A DNA stretch of 36,010 bases from Sperchopsis tessellata (GCA_033557685.1 JAWQRN010000149.1:1-36010); one strand, 5' to 3'. Positions 9,864 through 20,897 are shown, numbered from the stretch's first letter. Translations and numbers: made by a program. Notes: a model not told the origin generated them from the letters alone.

Positions 9864-11714
9864 CTTTCCCCAAATCAGTACCAATATTAATAACAAAAGA
9901 TAGTTTATTACAAACATTATTGCTCATTTGTATTATACATAGAAAATTAAATTTAACGATAATATTTATAAATTCATAATAGTGAGTTAAATGGAATCTT
10001 ATAATTGTTTGTCATAAAAACCGATAACATACACTACAGTTATATATTTATATGGATACTAATGTAGGAAAAAAGAAACAGCAAAAAATACTTAGAAATA
10101 AATAGAAATATGGTCTCCGGCCATAAACGGAGCTTAACTCTCACACACATTTATTTTACACCATTGTGTGTTGAGTGAATTACATCATGGTTGAATTTTC
10201 TTCTTGCCAAAGAATTTCTTTCAGGCCGTTAGTGTATTTATATAACTGCTAAGGGATGTCTACAAGAAAAATTAAATACAATTTAATAAATACGTCTACA
10301 GAGACTTGGTAATGTGGCGATTTGCAGCTGAACAATATAAATTGTCTATGGTTATTTACTGAAAACAGCAGTCAGTTAAACTCTGCCACATGGTGTAAGT
10401 TTGACTTGTTATTGTATGTACAATTTAAGGTTTATTTTGGTTAATATGAAGAGCGGTTTTAATTATCAAGTGGTACCTCATGTGTAAAATGTGTGATGAA
10501 AGATGCAATGATAGAAGTATATAATACATTGCCGTCAATACGCTTACTGTGGTGACGGGTTGCTTATTATGTTTGGGGCGAAACACTTGGGCATTGTTTA
10601 TTATGAAGATTAAACGTTTTAAAAAACACGTTTCTCTACACATAAAAAGAGCTTGATCAACTCAGAAAATCCATTATTTCAATACTGGAAAATAAATATG
10701 TGTGTGTATTACGTGAAACTGATGGTAAAATTTTGTAACTACAACGTTGGATATTGTGGATGCTCAATATATGAAAATGGTATATTTCTCAAACTCGTGG
10801 TTGGGTAGGATAGTTGAGCATGTCTTGATGGAGAGTGCCTTATGTAGCTTTTTGTATCATGGTATAATATCAAAGAGCAAGCTACCTTACTTGTATCATA
10901 TTCATCATTCTCAAATTTACACACATACCTGCTATACCATAACGTCATCCCTAACTATTTAAACGATCATTTTCATACTGCGTTCCTTACAATTAGAACT
11001 TGGTTTCGTCTTGATGAAAAACATGTCTGCCCGGTGACGACAGCGAGCATTTATGGGTTTTCAATTGAACGAGCAGAATTTAACATTAAACTAACTTACA
11101 TTAAACTAATTTACGTTTAGCTAATGTACCAAATTGTGTAGATTAATATTGCCTGTGTTACTTTATGTGGCCATGCGCCTATATGCTTTGTAAGTTTTAA
11201 GTTTATAGTTTATTTAGGGGCCTGTGGGAGAATATATTACTAATTGAGTTAGATGAACAGGTTCCTATTGGCATTACATAACTCTAATTAATGTAAAACT
11301 TTGAACATGTCTACCTTACAGAACAAACAAGAATAATAATATATTTATTGTTATTATACTTATACCAATATCTGTATTCTACCTACACATGAAATGGCAA
11401 TTCATTTTATGAAATTAGAGTTATATAAATAAAATAATTCAATTTTGACTCTCAAGTCTGAAGGATGGGTCATTATTTATAGAGAAACAAATTTGCAAAA
11501 GTCGTCTCATATGAGTGATGCCTCTTCAAGGGGTACAAACAAGTTTAAACAATACTCCAATGTTATTCACAGCACTCGCAGCTTGGGTCCAAAGAAATGT
11601 GAATTTTTTGTCATTTATTTTGTCAGTTTTGAATAATCCGCTGTTATACCATAACATGGTATGGAGATTTACACAAGTTGAATTGAATTGAATCTTTAAT
11701 TCTCCGCTGCTATA
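9864..11714. other. AT-rich intron, no gene recognised
   Basis: Overlapping open frames on both strands at 10739-10962 (about 70 codons each) have no family motif, and at least one must be a chance frame. No repeat pair was seen apart from two short ctg(c/t)tataccataac words near 10930 and 11640. Confidence 0.45.
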
Positions 11715-11847
11715 GATTATTAACTAGTTGGAATTTGAGTTATATTTCATCATTTATTTATAAGACTATTAAACCATATGTTAAGTTATAAGCTATCTCT
11801 ACCTTAGTCAGAATAAAATCCTATATAAGCCCCTACTCTACTGAAAT
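11715..11847 (+). repeat. Inverted repeat 2, left arm
   Basis: This 133-base arm matches the reverse complement of 12330-12463 with about six differences (five substitutions and a one-base indel), around 96% identity. The spacer is 482 bases. The sharp ends are GATT(A/G)TTAACTAG outside and CTACTCTACTGAAAT inside. No target-site duplication was evident. It could be the ends of a foldback or MITE-like element, or an inverted duplication. Confidence 0.9.
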
Positions 11848-12329
11848 GAAAATAATAAATCAATACGTTTTATTATTTTCATGTGAGGTTAAGGTTTCAA
11901 GTTCTCAATCAATGTACATTTAAAATTTTAAAGTTATAAACTATTCTCAATTGCATGTTACACCCTCATTTTATCTCCCGGTGAAGGAATTTAATATTTT
12001 TAAATTGTTTTATTATTTTCAGAAATTTTTAAATGACATAAGTGTATTGGATACAGTCTATATATGGAGCATATTAGTTTTAAATGTTATATTAAATAGA
12101 TAGTTATGGAAGTAGTACAGGAAGTAATATAGTTTAAATTGGGCTGATTCATTTGATATTCCAAACATTGTAAATGCAAAGTTGGTTGAAATTGAAAGGA
12201 TGAGGCTGGAATGAGACTTTTAAATCTCATTCAAAGTTTATACAAACAGCCAAAAGTTAAATTCAGCGGGCACAAATACTCGAAATAATCATCCTAATCC
12301 AATTTAAAATGTGTAAAGTTTTCAACTTT

Positions 12330-12463
12330 ATTTCAGTAGAGTAGGAGCTTATATAGGATTTTATTCTGACTAAGGTAGAGACAAGCTTATAACTTAACAT
12401 ATGGTTTAATAGTCTTATAAATAAATGATGAAATATGACGCAAATTCCAACTAGTTAACAATC
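12330..12463 (-). repeat. Inverted repeat 2, right arm
   Basis: This is the partner of 11715-11847, and both arms are in the receptor intron. A transcript through it could fold into a nearly continuous stem of about 133 base pairs. A 62-codon minus frame (12387-12575) crosses this arm and extends outside it (FVLAEAVLNFIEYYAELE). I do not recognise it. Confidence 0.9.
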
Positions 12464-12978
12464 CAAAGTAAATAATTTCCAGCTCTGCGTAATATTCTAT
12501 AAAATTCAATACGGCCTCCGCGAGGACAAAATTTACCACAAATGTCATAGAACTTTTCGTATTAACTTTTTCCAAGTAAACTACCGACTACAAAATATTT
12601 CAGTAGGCTTTAAATTTTATTAAGAAATAATGTCATATACATTTGTATGCCCCTCTCGGAAGCCGAATACCACATATACTTTTCCCTAATCATAAAAAGC
12701 CTACCGCCTGTAGGCCAGATACTCGATACCTCACGTTTACTAACTTAGCCACTATACTACAGCAGCAAGCTGCGTGGAATAGGTTACGTACTAACGTTTC
12801 GGCTCTCAACACGTTGTTATACATTAAAAATAGATCGATCAATATATAATTACGGCTGTCATGATATGGAGGATACACTGTGCACATATCTCGATAAGTG
12901 GTAATGATATATTTTTAATTTAATTTCAAAAATCATTGAACTTGTATCATAATAAATAAAGTTTTAAAAGTTCCCATA

Positions 12979-13106
12979 TAGCTAAAAACTAACTATAATT
13001 TAAACTTATTTCATGTTGGTTTAACTAACAATCAATTTAAATTTCGTTCGATAGCAATTGCCACTATTTTTGGATTAGCCTAAGGTACGGTTACAGTTTA
13101 ATCGTG
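12979..13106 (+). repeat. Direct repeat with 200-bp period, copy 1
   Basis: It begins atagctaaaaactaactata and includes tatttcatg(t/c)tggtt and the gttcgatag block. It recurs at 13179-13303 exactly 200 bases later, with roughly 75-80% identity by eye. The sequence between the copies is not clearly repeated. Confidence 0.75.
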
Positions 13107-13178
13107 TATTTATTATTATGAGAATGTACAATGTGAGATATTATGTATGTAGAATATATATATTATAACAGATGCAAA

Positions 13179-13303
13179 ATAGCTAAAAACTAGCTATAAT
13201 TTGTATTTATTTCATGCTGGTTATTTAACAATGTATTTACATTTTGTTCGATAGAAACTACCACGAGTTTTACACTAGTCGAAGATATAGTAACAAATTA
13301 ATC
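13179..13303 (+). repeat. Direct repeat with 200-bp period, copy 2
   Basis: It matches copy 1 (12979-13106) through atagctaaaaacta, ttatttcatgctggtt, tttgttcgatag and the final taatc block. Divergence shows that this duplication is much older than the 210-bp tandem at 15081. Confidence 0.75.
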
Positions 13304-15080
13304 TTTTAATTGCATCAGTAGTTCGACCTCATTTAGAAAAATATGATCGGCCAGACTTACATCTATTTGTATATTTGTCCATTCTAAAACAAAAACATAC
13401 ATGTTTTCGAAAATGTATTTATACCATATATGCGAATTTAATGAAATATATTTCGGCTTTCTTAAGTGACGCTTATAAATTATGTATGTTTCAAATCCCT
13501 CTTAAGTAAGAATATATTAATTTAACTCACGCTTCCAGCTCACAAAATGCTACAATTTTTTTCGACCGTTGGATGAGGCAAATCAATGGAAATATGACTA
13601 TGATTATTTATGCCATTTCAATTAAACCTAAATTCGTTACGAAACTTCTCCATAGTCTATTAAATTTTCCCATTATCCCACAGTTATTTCTTTGCACGTT
13701 ACTTCTTCCGCGATCGCGTCCTTTGATATTGCAATGTAATTTTAAAAGGGAATTAATTTATGAACTTTTGCTCTATTTTTCGAGTAGAACGCAAGCTTAA
13801 CAACGCTCGGAGCCAACTTATAACAAACGAGCTGAGGGACACACAAACCGGGTGCATATTTAAGCGTCAATTTTTCCGTCTCTATATAAACCCAAATTAA
13901 ATTCAGGTTTAATTAAAAACACAAAACCTGGAATCAATTTTTAATTTTAATATTTAACTAAAGGTTTTATGGTCAGTAATAATTGTACTACAAAGCTTAC
14001 AAACCTACACGTTTAAAAGGCTCGTTGTTCTCTGTTTTCTTCCAAATAATTTAGTTTATAAGTATCTGCTATATATTTTACGTTATTTTTATAAGGTGCC
14101 CGTAGAAACTGTTTATATAAAATTCAGCAGGTTAAAAAGAACACTTTAAGTACATCAAACACACACGTGGCTCTAAAGCAATTATTCAACTGGCACAAAT
14201 ATAAACAAATATACAAGACATATTAAAATTCATTATATCTCCCCTAGGGCATCTAATGTCATATTAATAAAATATTACAAACACTATCTGCATAATTTGC
14301 CAACACTAATGCATGCTTATCATGTCAGAGCTGATATTTGTTTTCAACATATAAAAACCTTAGATTGGCAAAAACAAGTTAACATTAGGGTAAATATAAC
14401 TTAAATTATTAAATTTGGACAGTGGTAAAATGAAAAATTGTACCAGATGATGTAGTTACAGTGTATGTGATCGATTATATGGTAGTTTTAAAAGTTAGTA
14501 AATTCAATATATTTTGGCATTTAGAATTTAACAGAAATTTAATTTGTAAACGGCAAACTAAACTTTGCAGAAATGAAGAATTGATAAGGAAAATGTCTAA
14601 GAAGAAACCATTATCAAACCTACTAGTTAATAAGAATAAAATAGTATTGAATGAAGAAGAACAAAGGAAAATGAGCAATGTCAAGAAGGAACATAATGGT
14701 AAATAAAACTTATACAAAGGGATAATTCTTTAGATTACTTCTTAAATAATTCAGTTTTGATATTTGTTTATAATAAAGAATATATGCAGTCCTTCGTACA
14801 CTGTATGTCTACGTTTTAAATGAAACCAATAAACTAATAGAAACCATGCATTTAAATTTCATTGTTTATAACCTTTTTAAATCGTGACGTAAGTTGGGAC
14901 TTAATTCATTCTAGGAATTTGAATGGACATATTTCTAAAAGTATGTTATAGCAAGCTAAAGATATGAAGTTTATGTGGACACTGGCCTCACGACAATAGT
15001 AAAATAAAGCTCATTGCTCATCAACAAACAATCCAACGTTATTCCTTAAAACTTTTACGGGTAATTGGTTTAAATTAGAA
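13304..15080. other. Intron stretch; one candidate plus-strand exon, otherwise nothing recognised
   Basis: A patch near 13530-13880 is less AT-rich than its surroundings, with a 75-codon open frame on plus (13573-13800) that matches no family I know. The candidate exon at 14571-14698 is listed separately. The remainder is featureless. Confidence 0.4.
14571..14698 (+). other. Candidate exon-like coding fragment, unknown
   Basis: A stretch beginning after aactttgcag and ending at AATG before gtaaataa keeps one open frame. It encodes a strongly charged, lysine-rich segment with KKKPLSNLLVNKNKIVL and NEEEQRKMSNVKKEHN. The bounding sequences resemble a splice acceptor and donor on the plus strand, opposite to the host gene. 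The composition could also be a chance result of A-rich sequence. No domain was recognised. Confidence 0.25.
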
Positions 15081-15290
15081 TGTAAGCTGTCTAGGGGATT
15101 CGGGCTAGACAGATAACGTATGTAATATATAAAAATATATTTGAAAAGGGTTTGAGAGTAAATTGCTCTGTATGAATAATACTTAATAGTATATTTTTAC
15201 TTTGTACAATTAATACGCAAGTTTTATATTATAATCTAAATATAATAATTCATTTCGGTGTAAACTTATATTTTAAAAATATGCTACTAC
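15081..15290 (+). repeat. 210-bp tandem duplication, copy 1
   Basis: From 15087 on, it matches the segment exactly 210 bases later with seven substitutions in about 203 bases and no indel. It contains ggggattcgggctagacag and a run of tatgtaatatataaaaatat. No coding content was seen. Confidence 0.95.
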
Positions 15291-15499
15291 TATGCACTGT
15301 CCAGGGGATTCGGGCTAGACAGAGAACGTATGTAATATATAAAAATATATTTGAAAAGGGTTTGAGTGTAAATTGCTCTGTATGAATAATCCTTAATAGT
15401 ATATTTTTACTTTGTACAATTAATACGCAAGTTTTATACTATAATCTAAATATAATAGCTCATTTCGGTGTAAACTTATATTTTAAAAATATGCTACTA
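15291..15499 (+). repeat. 210-bp tandem duplication, copy 2
   Basis: This is the second copy, about 96-97% identical, ending at atgctacta. The low divergence points to a duplication younger than most other repeats in the window. It may be the start of a satellite-like array. Confidence 0.95.
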
Positions 15500-16410
15500 A
15501 ATAAAGAAGAAACCAAAATTGTTTTCACTAAAATTATTGTGTGCAATTATATGTCTAATGCCATGGATTTTTGTTGACCTACGTGATTTTGTGGTCGGTT
15601 CTACATTTATATAGGGTGGATTCTCTAAGATTTTCAATATTTACAGATACATTATGTTTTAAATATTCACCATTCAAATTCGCAAATATGTTTCATACAC
15701 ATAAAGCTTTATTTTTATTGTTTCTCTGCCAAGTTTGGGTATTTCAATAGTAACATATTTCAGAGAAAATGAATGACAGACATAAACTTATTTAAGTTTT
15801 TATTACTTGATGCTTTCTAAGTACGATTGAAATAAGTTTTTGGTAATTCACAATGATTCAATAGGTGACTACGTGTTTCGGGGACTAAATTGTTATTTAT
15901 TAGAAAATTTGTAGTAGGATATCATAAAATAAATAAATAAATTTAAAAAACAACACATAATTTATAACAGAATACGCTCCAAATTTATACCACCTGTAAA
16001 CGGTGGCAAATCAGTTTGCATTGCTATTGCTTCCAGCAATAAAACAACAGTAACGTTTACAAACTAGATTTTTTGTCGTACAGATAATTATAACGGCAAC
16101 AAAATACCATTTTAGTCTACAGTCGGTAGAAATTATTAAAAGTAATTTGTTTACTTTTAATGACAGTGCAATTCCGTAGAATCGTTCTACCATTCATACA
16201 TACCAAGTTTCTATCTTTCATTCCTATTCTGTGACATATAGGTTTCATTATATTATTGTATGTTGACTATAGCATTATAAAATTATTCTTAATACAAAAT
16301 AAAAAGGCGCATAGACTGATTCACATTTTTATTACCACATAACTATCAAGTCGAGCGTAGTTTGCACGAAAGAGTTCCGTGTAATTAATTTCAATTACAA
16401 AATAACTTAC
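15500..16410. other. Intron proximal to the upstream receptor exon, nothing recognised
   Basis: The sequence is AT-rich. Short chance frames only, and a small frame on minus at 16011-16193 has no motif. Confidence 0.5.
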
Positions 16411-16552
16411 CAATGAAGTAATGAGGTAGCTGTGGTAGTCGCTCATCATGCCAATTTGTTGAGCCTGCTTGAGGACATCGTATATCCTATCTGTGCTACA
16501 GTCCAAGACGATGTGAGATTCTGCAGAGTTCTTAATTTGCTTGAGGAGGGGC
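16411..16552 (-). CDS. Kainate-type ionotropic glutamate receptor, internal exon (amino-terminal domain)
   Basis: This 142-base minus-strand exon reads PLLKQIKNSAESHIVLDC, then STDRIYDVLKQAQQIGMM and SDYHSYLITSL. The pattern 'PLLK.IKNS.E.HI..DCS....Y..LKQA...G.M..Y..Y..TSL' is typical of the second lobe of the kainate-receptor amino-terminal domain. The acceptor is a pyrimidine-rich ttttcag before GCCCC, and the donor is TTG then gtaag. The first base is the third position of a split codon (phase 2 at the 5' side), and the 3' side is phase 0, matching the next exon at 5775-5933. The open frame seen running past 16411 to 16321 is intron read-through after the donor. The preceding exon, expected to end in phase 2, was not found up to base 36010. 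Confidence 0.9.
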
Positions 16553-18440
16553 CTGAAAATGGAAAATTCACAACGTTACCGGAAAGTAATTACAACAAGG
16601 GAGTAGCTTGTGTAAGCTCTAAGTACCAACGGGAACGAGCCCACTAAAGCGAAGAGATGTAATTAAACATTTTAAACTTGCTCTAGGAAGAATTACACTT
16701 GTACACTCAAATAAATAAAAGTGGGACCCTTTTATTGTTCCACACGGAAATACTATAAATGCTGCGAATTAGGAAAATTATATTTGTTCATTATCCGGGA
16801 GAGTTCAGATTAAATTTATTAGAACCTTAATGTTTCAATTGATTATCTTGCAAATTATTTTAGTTTAAAAACTAAGTAATTGAAGTTAGATATAACTCTA
16901 CAAAATTGTCGTATTACATTTACATTTTTTCGCTGCAAACTTATTTGAAGAGTTTCAGCTAATGTAAACCTAGGTAACAATGTCATTCGAAAGAGCGTTT
17001 TTGCCCTCCGCGTCAACTATAGAAGATGTGAGCACTTTTTTAGATGATGTTTTATTTTTTAACTAGAAAAATATATTAAGACGGAGAAACTAAAAATCGA
17101 TATTTCATTAATAACCACAAGGATAAGGCAAATAACATGAATTAAGATATTAATTACCAGAGACAATTAGGATGAAATTATGTTGAAATTCGGCACAAGC
17201 TGGACACAAGCTTCAAGATAGGTATAATTTCATTAATATTTTTTTAATACTTGTAAATTTGTAGAGAATAGGGTCTCACCATTACTGTATGTCAACTAAA
17301 AGGCTAATTGGGCAAAAGAAGCAATTTGCCAAATCTTGGTATCAGTATTCTTCAATAGTAAAAGCATACTGCTTGTTGATTTATCAATAATTTAACATGT
17401 AACAAACATTCATTATAGATAATGTTAAAAAAATATATTTAAATTACTACACTAAACATTTTTAAATTGTTTGAAAACCTTAACTATGATATCACCTTTA
17501 CCAAATCTTTATTTCAATATTCTTTTCTAACTCTCTTACAATTACAAATGCTAGTACACATAATTATAAAGTGGAAAATTATTTTTTGATGCAGTATCCA
17601 AAATTGAATGTTGTCTCCTAAAAATTAATATGATATGCATCATATCATTATGGAGGAATATTAGAAGGCAATCCTTTTTTTTATATTGATGGATATTGTT
17701 GGCTACTGCAGAAATAGCTGTATCAAGCTGTCTGAATTTTAAGTTTGTGACTTTTTTCTCAAGAAAACGTAAGTTTAGCTTATATAAAAGATACTTGTGA
17801 GAAAGTGTATGGTTAGCAGTGAACTCTAAATAGAATTGTACTAGGAGTATGTAAGCTTGTGCGATTAAGCTAGAATATTTAAATTTGGTAATTGGGTCGG
17901 TTATTAATGGTGTTGAGACAGAATTATATGCTATTAATGATTTTAATAAAGATCTATTGAAGAATTTTGTGTTGATTAGTTATGCAACATTGTGATACCT
18001 CTTATAAGAAATATAAGTATGTGTATAGTATGGCAGTGTCCGCTTTTATATACTGAAGACATTTATAAATTTAATTTCATTTAATTTTATCCACACATAA
18101 GGAGAACACTTTTTAATCACAAAAACAGGAAATACACGTTTTATGGCATATTTCTTGAAACATATTTGTTTATTTTTGAAATGACGTATGAGTGTGTGTG
18201 TCGAGTTATAATAATTTATAATAAAATATTTTAAATACTTGTGCCAAAGTTAAAGATTAAGTTATCAATAGATTTGACAAAAATGACTATATACAATACA
18301 CTTTATAAATATAAAATGTACATGGTGGTTTTTATATAAAGGTATGCATAAAAGTTCACTAACAAAACATAAACAAGGAGAAGTTTTAAAACATTTAATT
18401 TTATTTAAGTTACACATTAGCTTTATTCTCATTAGATTAA
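16553..18440. other. Upstream intron, nothing recognised
   Basis: This starts with the acceptor of the receptor exon (ctgaaaatgg on plus). The rest is AT-rich with no coding or repeat signal that I could support. I looked for the preceding kainate-receptor exon and did not find it. Confidence 0.5.
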
Positions 18441-20228
18441 TAGTTCTTAACCTTTTTAGCTAAAGCACCACTTAAAATCCCCAAATGTGTTTTCGCACTT
18501 TCAGTAAAAAATTCAGTTTTTTAACTACAACAAAGTAAATTAGTAATGACTTTGTTGCTGTTTCAAGGTTTCAATAACATTTTAAAACTTTGCTCTGCAT
18601 GCAATAGCCACACGTATGACATCGCTCTCATTTAAACGATTGCTGGTCTTCGTTTTTATATTTACAAGTGACAAAAATCCCTCCTCGCCCAAGACTTTGC
18701 AGTACTCTCCTTGCTAGTTGTGGAAACGGATTTAACGAAGCACACCAGATATCTTCTATTTTCATGTTTTGAAACTCCATTTATATTCTGCTGTTTGTTC
18801 GTTATTCAAAGACATCATCTTTCATTAAACTTCTGTCGTCCATAAAATTAAATTCAAAAAGAAAGAGATTCATTATCCTTTTATCAACTACTTCAATGTC
18901 TGCTGGAAAAAATATCCTTGGACAGATTAATGTAAATGGTGCAAATGTACTGCAACTTACTTTGCAATTGTATTGAACTCGTTCTTCGAAACAGTTTCAT
19001 GTTTTATCAAAACTGAAAGTTTACTGATAAAAATAGACAACTTTCAGATGATAGAATATATCTGCTAAGTACGCTAATCGAATGATTGATTCTTTTTTTC
19101 CAAATTCTTCAGCTAAATTACTACGCTGGTTAGCAAGCAACTGAATTATCTTCTCGTGGATTTGAAACTGTCTACTTAGCATTCGTTCAGGAGATAAAGA
19201 CTTAACTTCCGTGTAGAAAAGAAGCGCTATATGGACATCACAGATTTTTTCGCAAAAGGTCCAAAAGAAGTGGTGATTCAAAGCACGTCCTTTGATATAG
19301 TTTACAACGGCCACTGCAGTCGACAAAGTATTATTTAGATTTCCTCACAATGTTTTGCTGCAAGTACATGCATACAATTAAATTATTTTTTCTTAATATA
19401 GGTAATAAACCCAGAAATTAACGAAGCACATTCAATACAAATCGACCCAATTGCATTGATTAATATAACATGATTCAGAAGAAAAACAACCTATTTAGTT
19501 AAATACAAATAGTCTTCTTTTAGTTAAGTTTAGTTAAAAAAACAAAAAAAAAATCTGTAATCATCTTTTTAAATTTCCAATGTACAAAGTTTAACTAATT
19601 CTTGTGCTATATTATGTGTTTTCTTTTTCGTGACACATAGATATGACTCTTGTATGTAACAAGAATTTCTCAAGGTGTTAAAGTGTCATTCATAATACAA
19701 AGCCCTATTTCAGAGCTCAAGGTGTCAAGGATATGTCCAGAGACTTCTCCACCACGCTGCTTTTTTGCAAGGTTCTAATATCTTTAAGGGTTTGATTTGT
19801 GAATTTGAAAATATTTGCAGTCTTTTAATATCATTTTTCCGAATCGAATGTGGTCGTCATATCAGTTGCATTTTTGGACATGGCGAGGGTTATAAAATAT
19901 AATATATAAAATATTAAATTTGTCAATTTAACGTTTACACAAGTGTATCATAACAAACTGCGAATCTGTATAAAGCAGTACAGAACCAGTCACATGGTCA
20001 TTATTAGAATTTCATCATTCGATGAGTAAACTTCGACAGACCTCGACTAAAAACGGCTAATCAGCAGGTTTGGCCATATCTGGGCTGAATGTAATACATA
20101 GTAGGATTTCAACTGGCATTTGTGATGATGCGTTGGCTTCAGAACCTGTTGCCGAAAACTTCTATATCACACCCCAAGAGGACTGTTTCTCACACCCAGG
20201 GGTTGCGTGCATCTCTGGTTAAAAACTA
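18441..20228 (-). mobile_element. hAT-superfamily transposon fossil (ZBED/GTF2IRD2/Charlie-like)
   Basis: The left end reads tagttcttaacc (18441-18452) and the right end is its near-exact inverse ggttaaaaacta (20217-20228), 11 of 12 bases matching. The right subterminal sequence, cacacccaggggttgcgtgc, resembles ends of Charlie-type hAT elements. The interior encodes hAT transposase pieces on minus. At 1.79 kb it is shorter than an intact element, and the N-terminal zinc-finger part is not recognisable. A clear 8-base target-site duplication was not seen, so the exact ends may be a few bases out. Confidence 0.75.
18580..19345 (-). pseudogene. hAT transposase remnant
   Basis: On minus, 19326-19021 is an open frame of 101 codons with VVNYIKGRALNHHFFWTFCE, LLFYTEVKSLSPERMLSR and IIRLAYLADIFYHL. 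This matches the family pattern NFIKsraLnsrlF..lC...LL.HTEVRWLSRGkvL.R....KLAYLaDIF of ZBED5/FAM200/GTF2IRD2-type transposases. The normally conserved EVRWLSRG is EVKSLSPE. Further down (about 18720-18590), frames with GFLSLVNIKTKTSNRLNESD and VIRVAIACRAKF match the C-terminal dimerisation region. Stops lie between the pieces. The enzyme would act on DNA in the nucleus, but this copy is dead. Confidence 0.85.
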
Positions 20229-20246
20229 AGGCTGGGTCAAAATATC

Positions 20247-20413
20247 GATCTAAATCAGTCTAATGCTTGTGATCGAAGAATCGATCCTTTAGATTGGAAA
20301 GACCCATTGATCAAAGATCGATCCTAGATTGAAGATACATCCGTGATCAGAGGTCGATCCGAGATCTATTTTCCATTGGGGATGGATTTTTATTCGGGGA
20401 TTGATCTACGATC
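20247..20413. repeat. GATC-dense patch
   Basis: Eleven GATC words occur in about 167 bases, many inside overlapping ATCGATC or GATCGATC contexts. It begins about 19 bases after the right end of the hAT fossil. In sequence this AT-rich, one GATC per few hundred bases is expected. No protein-coding frame explains it. It may be a degenerate array of short iterons from another repeat. Confidence 0.65.
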
Positions 20414-20444
20414 ATATCGCTTATTATGTACTCCTCAGTACGTA

Positions 20445-20601
20445 AGTACGAAATTCCGGAATCTCATGATCCATTACTGCACCTCAATGCCAAATGGCAA
20501 ATAAAATAAAAAATTTTATATTTTATACTTCCACCTGTCTGCCACCGGCGAAAATTGAAACGGTAGCCCTATATTCAGAGACAGTTCAACTTTACGCTAC
20601 A
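20445..20601 (+). repeat. Direct repeat pair, copy 1
   Basis: It runs from agtacgaaattccggaatct to ttcaactttacgctaca and recurs at 20712-20891. Shared blocks include ccattactg, acctcaatgcca, cca(c/t)ctgtctg and cac(c/t)g(g/c)cgaaa. The start-to-start distance is 267 bases. Confidence 0.8.
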
Positions 20602-20711
20602 AGATAGCAGCATTTAGCGTGTAAACGCGATAAGCCTGTTTTCTTTATTATCTAAATATTCATACAAATGAGATATATGTAATAGTATCCCTCACTGAGG
20701 AAAATATAATA

Positions 20712-20891
20712 AGTACGAAAATCTGGAATCTCAGGGTCCATTACTGTACCTCAATGCCAAGGAAATGGTAAATAAAACAAAATCTTTTAATATTTTATAT
20801 TTTCTAGTTGCATAGCTATACATCTTCCATCTGTCTGTCACCGCCGAAATTTGAAATGGTAGCTCTAAATTCAGTTCAACTTTACGCTACA
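20712..20891 (+). repeat. Direct repeat pair, copy 2
   Basis: This is the second copy of 20445-20601, with an extra block of about 20 bases in the middle (ctagttgcatagctatac). It is directly followed by a CA/TA microsatellite. Confidence 0.8.
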
Positions 20892-20897
20892 TGTTAT

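Larger units (their letters stand above)
5934..16410 (-). other. Intron between the two kainate-receptor exons
   Basis: This 10,477-base stretch is bounded by gtaag at the 16410 side and ttatag at the 5934 side, and removing it joins the two receptor exons in frame. It holds two Tigger-like transposase fossils, an inverted repeat, two direct-repeat pairs and otherwise AT-rich sequence. No coding exon of the host gene was recognised inside it. An alternative cassette exon cannot be excluded. Confidence 0.85.

Noticed and set aside
10739..10962. Overlapping ~70-codon frames on both strands
   Set aside because: No motif, no splice context and AT-rich composition. Complementary open frames of this size are expected by chance.
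14461..14717. Complementary frames of about 80 codons on both strands
   Set aside because: The minus one is a shadow. Only the charged plus segment from 14571 is kept, as a low-confidence candidate.
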